Shown here: one piece after another, positions 8,798 through 17,963 of the stretch
Layout: each line of letters opens with the position of its first letter
Numbering within the stretch: position 1 is the first letter of the stretch
DNA from: Euglena gracilis
Lineage: Eukaryota; Euglenida; Euglenophyceae; Euglenales
Assembly (NCBI GenBank): GCA_039621445.1
Contig: CP154957.1
Location: 26,892,541-26,956,540, forward strand
DNA length: 64,000 nt
Direction: 5' to 3'
Made by a program: the position numbers and the translations under genes
The notes under the pieces: generated by a model
What the model was told of the DNA's origin: nothing
What the model saw: only the letters and a program-made list of their open reading frames with translations
Database searches by the model: none

Positions 8798-11246
8798 TCT
8801 TGGAAGGGATGATCCACTTCCGCTCTATGAGCTTTTCAATCATTTCATTGAGAGCTATCTCTCTTTCTCCGGAACAACGGAAAAATTTCCGATGCATTGG
8901 CTTTGCGCCTTCCTTAAGCTCTATCTTACAAACTCCAAAAGGTCCGCGAATAGCGGGATCTATATCGCAAGCGTAAACAGGATTTTCCAAAACACCAGAA
9001 AATTCGCGACTGATGCGCGTACAGAATTCTGCTGATTTTGGATGCTGTCCTGCACTTTCAATGACAGCGGAAACCTGTTTATGGGTCATATCGACCATAG
9101 GGGGTTCCGAACGGTGATGCCTATCGGCATTATGGACAAAAGCCGTATCGGCTCCCACATAGTCGGTATGATCCAACACACTAACATTCAGGGGTGGAGA
9201 TTGAGAAACATGAAAAGCATCAAAGAAACATACACGGAAAATGATTTCTTGAAAAGGTGGTAATACCACTCCACGGAAATCCTCGAATAGAGGAACATCG
9301 TTTGGTAGGTCCCACCAATAAAATGTGACATAAGTCAAATTTTGAAACCATTCCGCTTCGGGATTCACAGGAACAAGTAATGCGCCTCGCGCTTGATCCT
9401 GGAAAATCTTTTCTACAACAAGCGGGATAAGTTTCAGGGGGGGATGCATCCATAGGATAGTGTCTCCCCAGAACTTATCAAAAGCGTTAGAATGTTGCGA
9501 CCAATGTCGCGGTAATCGCGAATGCGCGTTGGAGGAGAATGCATCAATTTCCAAGGTCAAATCAAAAGAATCCGCCATATCGGCGATTTTTGAAAACCAA
9601 TGTTTCAAAATTCGATATTGACCAAATTGAAAAGCATTCCAGGTATCCTTGGTGTACTTGGAGATCTGCTCAACATCCTGAAGGGGGGGAACACGCTGTA
9701 ACACAGAACAACAAAATTGTGAATCATCCACATACATGTCCATAGGACTCAATCCAGGGGGGGCATGGGTGGGTTGGGCATATACCCAATCATCGGTGAT
9801 GCGCGATAGCGCGGAATGCGCGATATGCGCGGGATTCGCACTATGTGCGGCAAGCGCGATATGCGCGGAGGTGTTGGAGAGCGCCATAGGCGCATAGGGG
9901 GCGCTATGCGCAAATCCGAAGAGGGAGGCTATGCCTTTGCACTGTAGTGCTCGATTCACTTTCGCGAATTGCGAAAAACTGCCAAGTGGATTTGTGAGCT
10001 GTGCATAATTACCAAGTGTGCTGATGGGTGTATCACCCATGGTATCAAGGCTGTGTACCTTTTGGTTATCTATTAAATCCGTACCAAGTGTAGAGGTACA
10101 ACTACCAGGTGAAGGGGGGAGAAAATTCCCGGTTGCGGGATCCAATCGGATTAGTTTGGAAGTTTCAACTAGACATCCACAATCAAAATCATGGTAAGCG
10201 GAAATTCTCCGACAGTGAGCGCATTGGTAGGATGGGTGGTGCATGTGATGCGCGTTTGTGTGGGTGTCAGTGCAAAAGTTGGTGTCGGTTGGGGTAGCTG
10301 CTGGGGGGTGTACAGGGGTGTCTGAACTCGACACACCTGGTGGAAAACGTAAAAGTTGTGCAGCTGGGCGGCTACTCGACACCGAAATTTCTTCAGGCCT
10401 TTGGGCTTTCGCCTGGGAACCCAGCGAAACGTGCGGGGTTAAGCTACTGGCTTTCCCTACCGCATGGGAAACGAGCGGTAAAAGTGCGGTGGGTAGGGGG
10501 GCAGCTTTCTCTTTACCCCTAGGGTAGGAAACGGTGTTTTCGGTTGTGGAAAACGTTGTGGAAATGCGGGGGGACATCCTGGGGGATGTCACGGGGAACA
10601 AGTTCGGGGGTGTGGTGTGTGTGCGGGGGGTAGTGCGCAAACCGTGCGAAGGACAATCCACCACCAATCGGTGTTGCCGGAGGAACGGAAAACCGAGTAT
10701 GACATCTGACCCGGCGATATTCGCCTCGAATGCCCAAGTACCCAGAAAATTTTGGAATTGTGGGGGGTGTGTGTGGTGCTTCGGGATAATGGGGAGGACT
10801 ATGTCCAAAATACATCCCAAGTCACCACCGCACATGGGGCTGTTGTCAGCGGTCATAATTTTGATGGGATTCTTGGCATGAACCAAGAGGGGGGTGGGTA
10901 TAAGTCCTTTGCGGAAAAGAAGGGGGATTCGACACCCTGTGTCGACTAAAATTTTGGCTTGTGCACAGAAATTTTGAGTTTTGATTTTCGCTTGGACCAA
11001 AAGTTCCATGGGGGGTACGCAAAGCGAAGGGTCGGGTGTAAAATTGTTGTTGCGCCAACTGTTCCATGACCCTTGGCTTACTTTGCTCAACATTCCAAGC
11101 AAAAATTTGGCGCGGGGAGTGGGGGACCCTAAAATTTTCCGGGTACCGACCAAAAAGACCGATGGGCAGGGGAGGCAGGGGTGATCAGTTCCTACCTCCA
11201 TCTGTTCATCAGCCCAGAGGTCCGTGCCCTCAGACCTCGGGCTCCC
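8763..11246 (-). CDS. pol: Chromovirus protease and N-terminal RT region, following the UAG
   Basis: Same frame as the nucleocapsid ORF and separated from it only by one UAG, so it is probably reached by readthrough; the Met at 11201 need not be a start. The aspartic protease signature ILVDTGCRIPLLF lies at about residues 84-96 counted from 11201 (DTG at 10935-10943). A long Ser/His/Ala-rich linker with AHSAPYAPM and AHIAHSAL strings follows, then the RT entry region ending in [18 protein letters not shown] before the frame break. The segment between protease and RT is unusually long (about 500 residues) for a Ty3/gypsy pol. Confidence 0.85.
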   Translation of the reverse strand, partial: GSPRSEGTDLWADEQMEVGTDHPCLPCPSVFLVGTRKILGSPTPRAKFLLGMLSKVSQGSWNSWRNNNFTPDPSLCVPPMELLVQAKIKTQNFCAQAKILVDTGCRIPLLFRKGLIPTPLLVHAKNPIKIMTADNSPMCGGDLGCILDIVLPIIPKHHTHPPQFQNFLGTWAFEANIAGSDVILGFPFLRQHRLVVDCPSHGLRTTPRTHTTPPNLFPVTSPRMSPRISTTFSTTENTVSYPRGKEKAAPLPTALLPLVSHAVGKASSLTPHVSLGSQAKAQRPEEISVSSSRPAAQLLRFPPGVSSSDTPVHPPAATPTDTNFCTDTHTNAHHMHHPSYQCAHCRRISAYHDFDCGCLVETSKLIRLDPATGNFLPPSPGSCTSTLGTDLIDNQKVHSLDTMGDTPISTLGNYAQLTNPLGSFSQFAKVNRALQCKGIASLFGFAHSAPYAPMALSNTSAHIALAAHSANPAHIAHSALSRITDDWVYAQPTHAPPGLSPMDMYVDDSQFCCSVLQRVPPLQDVEQISKYTKDTWNAFQFGQYRILKHWFSKIADMADSFDLTLEIDAFSSNAHSRLPRHWSQHSNAFDKFWGDTILWMHPPLKLIPLVVEKIFQDQARGALLVPVNPEAEWFQNLTYVTFYWWDLPNDVPLFEDFRGVVLPPFQEIIFRVCFFDAFHVSQSPPLNVSVLDHTDYVGADTAFVHNADRHHRSEPPMVDMTHKQVSAVIESAGQHPKSAEFCTRISREFSGVLENPVYACDIDPAIRGPFGVCKIELKEGAKPMHRKFFRCSGEREIALNEMIEKLIERKWIIPSKSEWTSQAFCGS

Positions 11247-11249
11247 CTA
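11211..11249 (-). promoter_or_regulatory. Candidate readthrough signal: UAG with downstream hairpin
   Basis: The gag-side ORF ends GAT ATG GAG TAG (UAG at 11247-11249). After GGG the next bases form a stem of AGCCC and GAGGTC pairing with GACCTC and GGGCT, 11 base pairs with one bulged base and a 10-nt loop (11211-11243). The frame beyond the UAG is open into protease. A structure just 3' of UAG is the arrangement used for readthrough in gammaretroviruses, although the spacer here is shorter. Confidence 0.6.
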
Positions 11250-12485
11250 CTCCATATCGCAGTCGGCCTTTTGGCCTATGGTGGACTTCCTAGAATAAAT
11301 TGCGCGTATCGCGCGAATGGCCTTCCTGTCTTCCGCCAACTCATCCTCGGTATCCCCCTCCCTGCCCGAAACCAGGTCTTTTTCCTCGATAGAGGATATT
11401 TTGAAACCAACCCGTTGCCTATTGGCAGAACCGCGATTGGAATCGCGATGACCATGGCTAGGGCGGGGAGAGCGGGACCGGGGGCACTTGGATGAATGGT
11501 GGTCTTTAGACCCACAAAGGGAACAACCGGTTCGCGAATGCGATTGCCTTTTGGCATCATAGCGACGCGGGGAGCGGATATCCGCTCGACCGCGGTCAGA
11601 TCGCGAAGAGGATGACCCACTTCGCGACCGAGATCGCGAAGAATCGCGATTGGCATCCCGATTGCGGGTAGGGGGGCGGGGGGACCGACCTCGCGGTTTG
11701 AAACCACGTCCGCTATTGCGGTGGGGTGAACGGGAACGCGGTCTTCCATCACCCGATCGGTATCCCGACCGCTGCGAATGCGCAGATCGTGAGGAACGCG
11801 AACTCCAGGAAGTGAGGGATCCTCGGGGGCTTTTACTGCGCTTTCGCGCTTGGGGGTTCGGACGTTCGCGAGACATATGTCCCGGTTGATTACAAAAAAA
11901 GTACACTTTGTCCGAAACTTGGTCAGAAGAGCGCGAATAGCGCGGTTTGGATTCCCGTGTCGGGGATTTGGGGTTTGAGCGCGGATAGCGCGTTTTGGAA
12001 TCACTGGATGGTGATTTTGGTGATTTTGGAGGGGTAGTCCTTTGGACTGCATGGACTGAACCGGTGGGTACACCCGCGGTAGGGTGGTGGTGATATGCCG
12101 ATTCAATTTGTCCCAGAAGTTGTGATAACTTCATTTGTTTGGAAATATAATTCCATCTCTCATCGAGAGTCAAAATGTGTCCCGCGAGTTCCTCGCGGTG
12201 AATTTCCTTGATGAGTTTGGGGATGTAGCGCAGTAATACTGCATCAAATTGATCTTTGATTTGCTTTTCCCCTAACTCATCAACCTCGGCTGCTAATGCA
12301 AGCCACTTGGAGTACCACAAGTCTATCGACTTCCATTTGCGGTCCGGGGGGGGTGAGTTGGCGCCATTTGTTTTCCAGACTGATTCTTGAAACCAAACTT
12401 GAGCATGAAGAAGCATATTGCTCAACCAATTCTTCAAAAGAAATGCGCCTGCCAATGACCAATTGTCTGGCGCGTTCTTTTTCAT
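11247..12485 (-). CDS. gag: Chromovirus gag C-terminal part: capsid end and nucleocapsid
   Basis: Carries the end of the capsid (IDLWYSKWLALAAEVDELG) and an Arg/Ser-rich nucleocapsid. One intact CX2CX4HX4C knuckle is present (CSLCGSKDHHSSKC, about 11476-11520). A second one about 125 residues earlier is damaged: Tyr and Arg replace its outer cysteines (YFFCNQPGHMSRER). Long SR and RS dipeptide runs lie between them. The ORF overlaps the preceding gag ORF by about 200 bp in another frame, so gag seems to be broken by a one-base change near 12.4 kb. It ends at the single UAG discussed at 11247. Confidence 0.85.
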   Translation of the reverse strand: MKKNAPDNWSLAGAFLLKNWLSNMLLHAQVWFQESVWKTNGANSPPPDRKWKSIDLWYSKWLALAAEVDELGEKQIKDQFDAVLLRYIPKLIKEIHREELAGHILTLDERWNYISKQMKLSQLLGQIESAYHHHPTAGVPTGSVHAVQRTTPPKSPKSPSSDSKTRYPRSNPKSPTRESKPRYSRSSDQVSDKVYFFCNQPGHMSRERPNPQARKRSKSPRGSLTSWSSRSSRSAHSQRSGYRSGDGRPRSRSPHRNSGRGFKPRGRSPRPPTRNRDANRDSSRSRSRSGSSSSRSDRGRADIRSPRRYDAKRQSHSRTGCSLCGSKDHHSSKCPRSRSPRPSHGHRDSNRGSANRQRVGFKISSIEEKDLVSGREGDTEDELAEDRKAIRAIRAIYSRKSTIGQKADCDME

Positions 12486-14220
12486 CCCTGGGGAGGCAAT
12501 CGATGAATTCCATCTTGATTACCTCCGGGTTGTCATCTTGGGTGGGTCCCTTCAAATCCCAGTAATATTCCCAATCGCGGAAAAATTGTTTCCACGTGGT
12601 GGGGTCACCGTCCCATTGGGGCTTCACCTTGTTCGCTATCGCGATGGTGCCTTTGAAATCTTTCTGAGAAACCCGTGGCCCTTCGGTGGTATTCCAGGGG
12701 CGTGGGCCCGGGCGCGAAATCGCACCATGTGCAGGTACTCCGGTGGTTGCACCAAGGGTATTGTTCGGGTTATTCTGCGATTGCGCATGGAACATACCAC
12801 TTAGTGTACCATAGGTACCATGCAAATTAGGGGAATCGCGATTGCGCGAATGGTGATGCGGTTGCGCATGTGGGGGTGAGGTATCACATGGTTGCACCAT
12901 TGGTGCTATTAAGCGAATTTGGGAGGTGTGACCAATACCCGGTGTAGGGGTGCGGATCATACCACGAATGAGTTCGGATTCCTGAATCTCTTGATTTAAG
13001 AGGGGGGTGGGTCTGGTTTTCGCTTGAAAACCCGACTCATCATCCGAAAACTCGTCCATTGGGACTGGTAATGCTAGTGGGGGAACCACCGCATGAGGGG
13101 AAACGCGATTTGGTGGCACTGTGCCTGTGGACTCGGGAATTGGTGCGCGAATAGCGCTTTTGGAGCTGGAAGATGCGGCAAGTGTGCCAACCATACCCGA
13201 TTTCGGGTTTTGGTGGATGGAACGCAGTTGTGCGTGAATTTGGTCCAAATTTGTTGCAAATTCATGCACACTTTGCTCCAAATGGTCAACAACCTGCCAA
13301 TTGTCGGTTATCCGACCCACATCCTCCTGCAAACGCTTAATCCGCCTACGGTATGAGGGTAGTTCATCTAAAAGCGGGATTTTGTCAGAAATTGACTGAA
13401 AATCGTGCGAAATCGCACCAAACCCAGTGTCCAATTCCTGTACTCTTGTCACCAAAGTGCGCATCGCACTGGAAATGGCCTCCAATTGTGGAGATGGCTT
13501 GGTGGGGTGGTCCGAATGCGGACTTTTGACTTTTTCAGCCATTGGCTGTTCCATCAAGACAGAAACTTGCGCGGATAGCGCGGTAATGTCATTTTGCAGT
13601 TTTGTGACATCCTGCTTCACCGTTTTCTCGGTGTTCATGAGACTGTCACAAAATCCTTGCATGATTTGGTGATTTTCCGCGCGCATTTCAGCGCAAATCT
13701 TGTCCAAGTGTGTTTTTGGGAGTGTGGGGGTAGGTGTTGGTAACGGCAATGTGCCTTGGGGTGGTGATTGCACCTGAAGCATTTTTGTGCTCATTTCTTG
13801 CATGCGTTTGTGCAAATCCGCTATCGCGGTTTGAATGCCGGTAACATCCGGGATCCTACCAGCTACTTCCGCATAGCGGGTGTGTAACTTAGCCAATGAG
13901 GCTTCAATGTTACCAACATCCTGTTGTAACTGTTTGTGCAAGTCGGACATGGTGGCTTTGAGTCCACTAATATCCGGTGTTGGTGCACGGGTTGCCGCAT
14001 TGCGGTTTTGCAAATCCGCGATTGCGGTTCGGAATTCCATTGTGTCATTTTGCCACTGTTGCTGCAAATTCTCAATCCTACTCGCGATATTCGCGATTTG
14101 GGTGTGAAAACTTGCAATTTCAGCGGGAATCTCACCACAATGGCAAGATTTCTGCTCCAATCGGGAAAGTCTTTCCTCCAATTGTTGCACATACGTGCGG
14201 GGAGCAAAACTTTCATTCAC
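12280..14220 (-). CDS. gag: Chromovirus gag: coiled-coil and capsid region
   Basis: About 646 codons. The N-terminal 240 residues contain repeated heptad-like segments (for example VQQLEERLSRLEQ, IANIASRIENLQQQW, LHKQLQQDVGNIEASL), a strong coiled-coil candidate. A Pro/Ser-rich linker follows, then a typical capsid entry VKPQWDGDPTTWKQFFRDWE at about residue 530. The last 50 or so residues after about 12420 look like frame noise, because the real capsid continuation is in the overlapping ORF 11247-12485. The first codon of this frame after the upstream stop overlap is GTG at 14220, and the frame is also open further upstream, so the start is uncertain. Confidence 0.8.
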   Translation of the reverse strand: MNESFAPRTYVQQLEERLSRLEQKSCHCGEIPAEIASFHTQIANIASRIENLQQQWQNDTMEFRTAIADLQNRNAATRAPTPDISGLKATMSDLHKQLQQDVGNIEASLAKLHTRYAEVAGRIPDVTGIQTAIADLHKRMQEMSTKMLQVQSPPQGTLPLPTPTPTLPKTHLDKICAEMRAENHQIMQGFCDSLMNTEKTVKQDVTKLQNDITALSAQVSVLMEQPMAEKVKSPHSDHPTKPSPQLEAISSAMRTLVTRVQELDTGFGAISHDFQSISDKIPLLDELPSYRRRIKRLQEDVGRITDNWQVVDHLEQSVHEFATNLDQIHAQLRSIHQNPKSGMVGTLAASSSSKSAIRAPIPESTGTVPPNRVSPHAVVPPLALPVPMDEFSDDESGFQAKTRPTPLLNQEIQESELIRGMIRTPTPGIGHTSQIRLIAPMVQPCDTSPPHAQPHHHSRNRDSPNLHGTYGTLSGMFHAQSQNNPNNTLGATTGVPAHGAISRPGPRPWNTTEGPRVSQKDFKGTIAIANKVKPQWDGDPTTWKQFFRDWEYYWDLKGPTQDDNPEVIKMEFIDCLPRDEKERARQLVIGRRISFEELVEQYASSCSSLVSRISLENKWRQLTPPGPQMEVDRLVVLQVACISSRG

Positions 14221-15449
14221 TTGGGCAGAAAAGTGGGTAAATTCGCGGAATCACCGCTCAACCGGAAAATGCGCTGTTGCGCTTCCTGAAATGCGGTTGC
14301 AAGGGTGGAGAACTGCTCCATTGTAATAAATTGTCCCAAATCGGGATTTTTGATGGGGGGCTCATGCAACTTTTGCTGCAATTGTGGAAAAATTGCCGTA
14401 ATTGGCTCCAATTGATGAGACAAAGCTTGCAAACTATGTTGCATGTTGGAGAAAATCGCATCATTGCGGGATTGTGTTTCACACATAGCTTCACTCACTT
14501 TTTGGAAGTGTTGTGGCAAATATGCCTGCAAATGTGTGTCTAAACCTTGTCGCAAAGTTGCTAGGTCCACATTGGTGGATTGAAAGTTTGTTTGGCAATA
14601 TTGGCCAACATCACGCACATAACTCCAAAGGTAATTCAGCTTGTGTTCTACAACCTTTTGGTTGTTTTCATCAAAATCCAAAACCTTGTTAAGTGTCATA
14701 GCGCAATCCGCTACACAAGTGTGGACATGGGAAATTTGCCGCGTTAGCGGGTGGTCCACTGGAAGATTTGCGACTATGCGCTGAATCACGGTGATGGGTT
14801 GAGGGGAAATATTTTCCAATTCTTCCGCATCACTGCTCATGGACTCTGTGGGACTTGTATAAGCCGGAACTGTTAAACGCATCTCCGGATGCCATGGCAA
14901 TGCCAGAAAAGAACCCGTATCGGGTGGTGCGGGCAATTGTCCAATCGGACTTGTGGGGGGAAGCACAGGGGGGGGCTGAAAGAAACATGGTGTTTCTAAC
15001 CCACCCTCAACAAAAAATTGCCGTGGCGTATCCGCCTCAGAGTCAAATGTGCCTATCGGCACCAGTGCGAGATCTCGCTGGGGGGAATGGGTGTTAGCCG
15101 ATCGGCTTTCCAACAAAAGGGGTTCTGCCTGTTGGGCATGGGGTTGCTCTATAGAGCTTGACACCGATAGGTGTGGGGATGCCCATTGGGCGGGGGGAGG
15201 ATAACTCGACACAGACATCGATAGGTGTGACACACGCGGGGAAGGAGGACCTTTGGAATGAATCAATGCTTGATTACCCCAATGGGGTTGTGAATGCTCA
15301 ATAGAGCTGGTCAATGATACCGCAGGTTCAAGTCCACGAAGTGATCCAATCAATGCTGCGTAGTCGAGGGGAGTTGTGCTCTGCATTTTTAAGGCAAAAA
15401 CACAAAAACCAAGTGTAGATTGTGGGGTAAAATGCAGGAACAAGTGCAA
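14217..15449 (-). CDS. gag: Chromovirus first ORF (gag N-terminal region)
   Basis: 410 codons; the natural start may be the internal Met at 15387 (MQSTTPLDYAALIGSL), 252 nt after the primer site. The first half is Pro/Ser-rich with low predicted order. The second half (about residues 230-400) is helical with many Gln and Leu, resembling the coiled-coil region of the next ORF. Its TGA overlaps the first codons of the following gag frame by a few bases, so the two may be expressed by a frameshift or reinitiation, or be one gag split by an indel. No zinc knuckle or enzyme motif. Confidence 0.65.
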   Translation of the reverse strand: MHLFLHFTPQSTLGFCVFALKMQSTTPLDYAALIGSLRGLEPAVSLTSSIEHSQPHWGNQALIHSKGPPSPRVSHLSMSVSSYPPPAQWASPHLSVSSSIEQPHAQQAEPLLLESRSANTHSPQRDLALVPIGTFDSEADTPRQFFVEGGLETPCFFQPPPVLPPTSPIGQLPAPPDTGSFLALPWHPEMRLTVPAYTSPTESMSSDAEELENISPQPITVIQRIVANLPVDHPLTRQISHVHTCVADCAMTLNKVLDFDENNQKVVEHKLNYLWSYVRDVGQYCQTNFQSTNVDLATLRQGLDTHLQAYLPQHFQKVSEAMCETQSRNDAIFSNMQHSLQALSHQLEPITAIFPQLQQKLHEPPIKNPDLGQFITMEQFSTLATAFQEAQQRIFRLSGDSANLPTFLPK

Positions 15450-15638
15450 AAAGAGGGGATAGTATAAAAAGTAGAGCAGAGACCCGAACTCTGAGGTTTG
15501 AAGCAGCGTATACTGCGAACCGTCAGAGGACGTGTCCGTGCGTACGGCTTTGGCCGGAAACGGCTTGTAGTGCCTGTGGTCGCCTATAGGCGGGGCACCA
15601 CACGACCGTTTGCGGTCAAAAGGATCGAAAAACCTAAA

Positions 15639-15647
15639 CTGCTACCA
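15639..15647 (-). other. Primer-binding site of the chromovirus (initiator tRNA-Met type)
   Basis: The minus strand reads TGGTAGCAG, complementary to a tRNA end CTGCTACCA, two bases after a TACA that could end the 5' LTR. It lies 190-250 nt upstream of the first gag Met, a normal leader length. Confidence 0.65.
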
Positions 15648-15650
15648 AGT

Positions 15651-16080
15651 GTACGTCCTACCTTAATGCTTTCGCCCTTTGGTGCGCAGAAAAGGATATA
15701 AGTAGGAGTAACAGGAAAAATATAAAATAAATATAAAAGTTGTATTGCCCTTTTCCCCAATTAAGAGGCAGAGCACAAGACAGGGTAGAAGCCCTATGGG
15801 CTACGGACCAGGAAAGTGAGAAGTGTCCTTTCAGGACTTCAAAATGTGAAAAAGCAAACTTGGAAATCAAGTCTTGCAAAGACAAAATGAAATGAGAAGA
15901 ATAGAGAATACCACCTGTGGAGAGGAGAACCAGAATTAGGCTTTGGTATTCCTAATTCAGGCCGTTGGCCATCGGTAGGAATACCACCTAGCATAGTACT
16001 GTGTATGGGGCTCAGAGCTATATCTGGCCGTAGGCTTATACCTACATACACAGTACCATGGCCTTACGGCTGCCTGGTAC
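15651..16080 (-). repeat. Probable 5' LTR region of the chromovirus
   Basis: By position this should be the LTR. An A/T-rich stretch on the minus strand (15718-15745, TTTTATATTTATTTTATAT) sits 70-100 bp upstream of the primer site, where a TATA box and transcript start would be. The right end is not defined because the partner LTR is outside the window. An imperfect inverted repeat (TAGTACTGTGTA with TACACAGTACCA, 15994-16062) is present. Confidence 0.45.
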
Positions 16081-16082
16081 AC

Positions 16083-16437
16083 AGTAGGTAGGGGGCGGGG
16101 CCGGGGCTGCCGGCTGGGATAGGTATGGGGCAGGTCGGGGCTGCCGGCTGGAGTTGGTAGGGAGTGGGGCCGGGGTTGCCGGCTGGGGTAGGTAGGGGGC
16201 GGGGCCGGGGCTGCCGGTAGGAGTAGATAGGGGGCGGGTCGGGGATGTCGGCTGGAGTCGGTAGGGGGCGGGTCGGGGGTGTGGGCTGGAGTCGGTAGGG
16301 GGCGGGGCCGGGGTTGCCAGTCGGAGTAGGTAGGGGGCGGGGCCGGGGCTGCCGACTGGAGTCGGCAGGGGGTGGGGCCGGGGCTGCCGGCTGGGATAGG
16401 TAGGGGGCAGGGCCGGGGTTGCCAGCTGGGGTTAATA
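16083..16437. repeat. G-rich minisatellite
   Basis: About nine degenerate units of roughly 39-40 bp built on GGTAGGGGGCGGGGCCGGGG followed by CTGCCGGCTGG. It keeps open frames because the unit is close to 39 bp (Pro-rich on the minus strand), which is a by-product. Confidence 0.85.
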
Positions 16438-16439
16438 AA

Positions 16440-16880
16440 CCCTCCCCTCACCTGTAACCCGGGGGGTCATAGGATCCTGTTTAGTGGTTGACCCCGAGGG
16501 GGGGGCTATAAGTGGGTGGTTTTAGCCTTGGCGGTCTCTTTGCCTTGTCATGGCTTCCGGGGGGATGATAAATCACGGTTTAGTGGTTGGGCCCGAGGGT
16601 GGGGGTTATAAATAGGAGGGGTTATAGGATGGGGGGTTATAAGTGGGGGTCGGGTTTAGGGGGCGATTTGGGCGGAGTTGTGACTGGGGAGTGTTGGTGA
16701 GTTTCCGGCGGTGCCTTGAATCAGGGGGGGGGGTGCGCATGCTACCCCCTCTGGGGCCCTGGTTTTGCCAGACGGCAGGACAAGCGTGTTGTCTAGGGTG
16801 CAGCGAGAAAAACTACCGGGGGTAGCCAAAAGTCGTCTGGCATTAAGAAAATCACGCAAGTACTCCATATGAACAAAAAA
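16440..16880. other. No gene seen
   Basis: G-rich sequence with short repeats of GGTGGGGGTTATAA type near 16495-16640. The last part should hold the rest of the DDE transposase but no catalytic motif can be found. Confidence 0.5.
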
Positions 16881-16886
16881 ACGTAC

Positions 16887-16995
16887 CTTGGCATGCACAG
16901 TCGTGTCTTCCCACGCCAAATAATCTGTGTCAGGATGACATCACCATTCCGACTGGTAAATGGAGTTGCTGTCACTTGACGCTTGTCATGCTCAT
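16887..16995 (-). CDS. DDE transposase, exon 2 (truncated gene)
   Basis: Translates as the continuation of the transposase core after splicing: RQVTATPFTSRNGDVILTQI and IIWRGKTRLCMP, which fits the beta-strand after the first catalytic Asp in pogo/Tc1-like DDE enzymes. It ends at a good donor site (AAG then GTACGT, 16881-16886), but no later exon with the second Asp or final Asp/Glu was found, so the gene is truncated on this side. Confidence 0.65.
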
Positions 16996-17040
16996 CTGTT
17001 TGAGAAGATAAATGTCACCATGTAAACGTGCACAGCATAC
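16996..17040 (-). other. 45-bp spliceosomal intron in the transposase gene
   Basis: Starts GTATGC and ends CTCAAACAG on the minus strand. Removing it joins STYII in frame to NEHDKRQVTATPF, the expected order in this transposase type, and removes the stop that otherwise follows. GT-AG with a pyrimidine-containing 3' end. Confidence 0.75.
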
Positions 17041-17857
17041 TGATTATGTATGTTGACCGTTGTTCTTCAGCATTGTAGGTGCCTCGGGCACGCGGGACAT
17101 ACTGTAAGGGCGTCTCATCCAGTCCCAGTTGCATCTCGATGGGGATCGGGACATCCCACGTAATTCCCCAATCCAAGGGACTTTCCACAACCTGGGTAAA
17201 TTCAAATCGCCATGAGTTGACCAAGGCAATGTCATTGGAGCTGAGCGGCAGTGGCAGAGGGGGATAAAACATGGTGTGGAGAACACTGAAAAAAACCCCT
17301 CTGGTTGGTCGGTCTGTGGTGCTGCGTCTCAAACCTTTGATGCCATGCCGTCTCCTAAAACTTTTCACCCAATGTGACGTGAGGATGGGTAAATCTTCCT
17401 CATCTCTGCGCACTTCTTTCACAGCTGCCTCACCCAAGATTGTCAGAATCTCCGAGTCCACAATGACTCCTGACTCACAAAGGGACCTGAAAGCATTCAT
17501 CACATGCGTTTCCTCAACCACACTCAGGTGGCTCGGTCGTCCTGGGGGTGGTAGTTCCTGCTTTGCCGCCAGCTGAGTCCTCCAGCCCTTCAGCGTGCTT
17601 TTCGGAATGGGACCAAATCTGAGGGCTACGGCGTTCTTCCCACCAGCCTCATACGCCTGAACAACTGCCTGCTTCTGTTTCACCGACCACTTCGTCCACG
17701 GTCGGAGAATCTTCTTTGCTTTATCCTTGGCCTTCCTGTCAATGGCAATACGCGCCGCTTCGACCAAGGCTTGCTCTGTGGTAATTTCTCCCTTCGGACG
17801 CAAGTGTCTCAGGCAGCATTCCCAATTTTGGCAAATGACAAGGTTTCTGACAGACAA
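17041..17857 (-). CDS. DDE transposase with helix-turn-helix domain, exon 1
   Basis: About 272 codons. An N-terminal helix-turn-helix (KWSVKQKQAVVQAYEAGG ... IPKSTLKGWRTQL) is followed by a CENP-B-like second DNA-binding segment (ILTSHWVKSFRRRHGIKGLR). The catalytic core then begins, with LGLDETPLQYVPRARGTY giving the first catalytic Asp. The arrangement resembles pogo/Tc1-mariner superfamily transposases. Splicing into 16887-16995 extends the core. Inferred to be a non-functional relic because the later catalytic residues are missing. Confidence 0.75.
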
Positions 17858-17963
17858 TTGACATTAATATGACATTTAGACATTTGTCAAAAACAAAAAC
17901 CCCAGTTCGCGTTAGGAATGGCCCCGCCCACATTAATGTCCGCCCTCCCACAGGACTGCACAC

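Larger units (their letters stand above)
1..15650 (-). mobile_element. Ty3/gypsy chromovirus, left end outside the window
   Basis: Minus-strand order: primer site (15639-15647), gag ORFs, nucleocapsid, UAG, protease, RT, RNase H, integrase with chromodomain, then ORF3. The 3' LTR must lie left of position 1 if ORF3 belongs to it. The 5' LTR should end at about 15650, and its start is not identified. Coding breaks occur near 12.4 kb, 8.78 kb and 8.40 kb, the last at a run of six C, so this copy is inactive as read or the runs are miscounted. Confidence 0.85.

Noticed and set aside
15957-16451. 164-codon Pro-rich minus ORF
   Set aside because: By-product of the G-rich minisatellite with units close to 39 bp.
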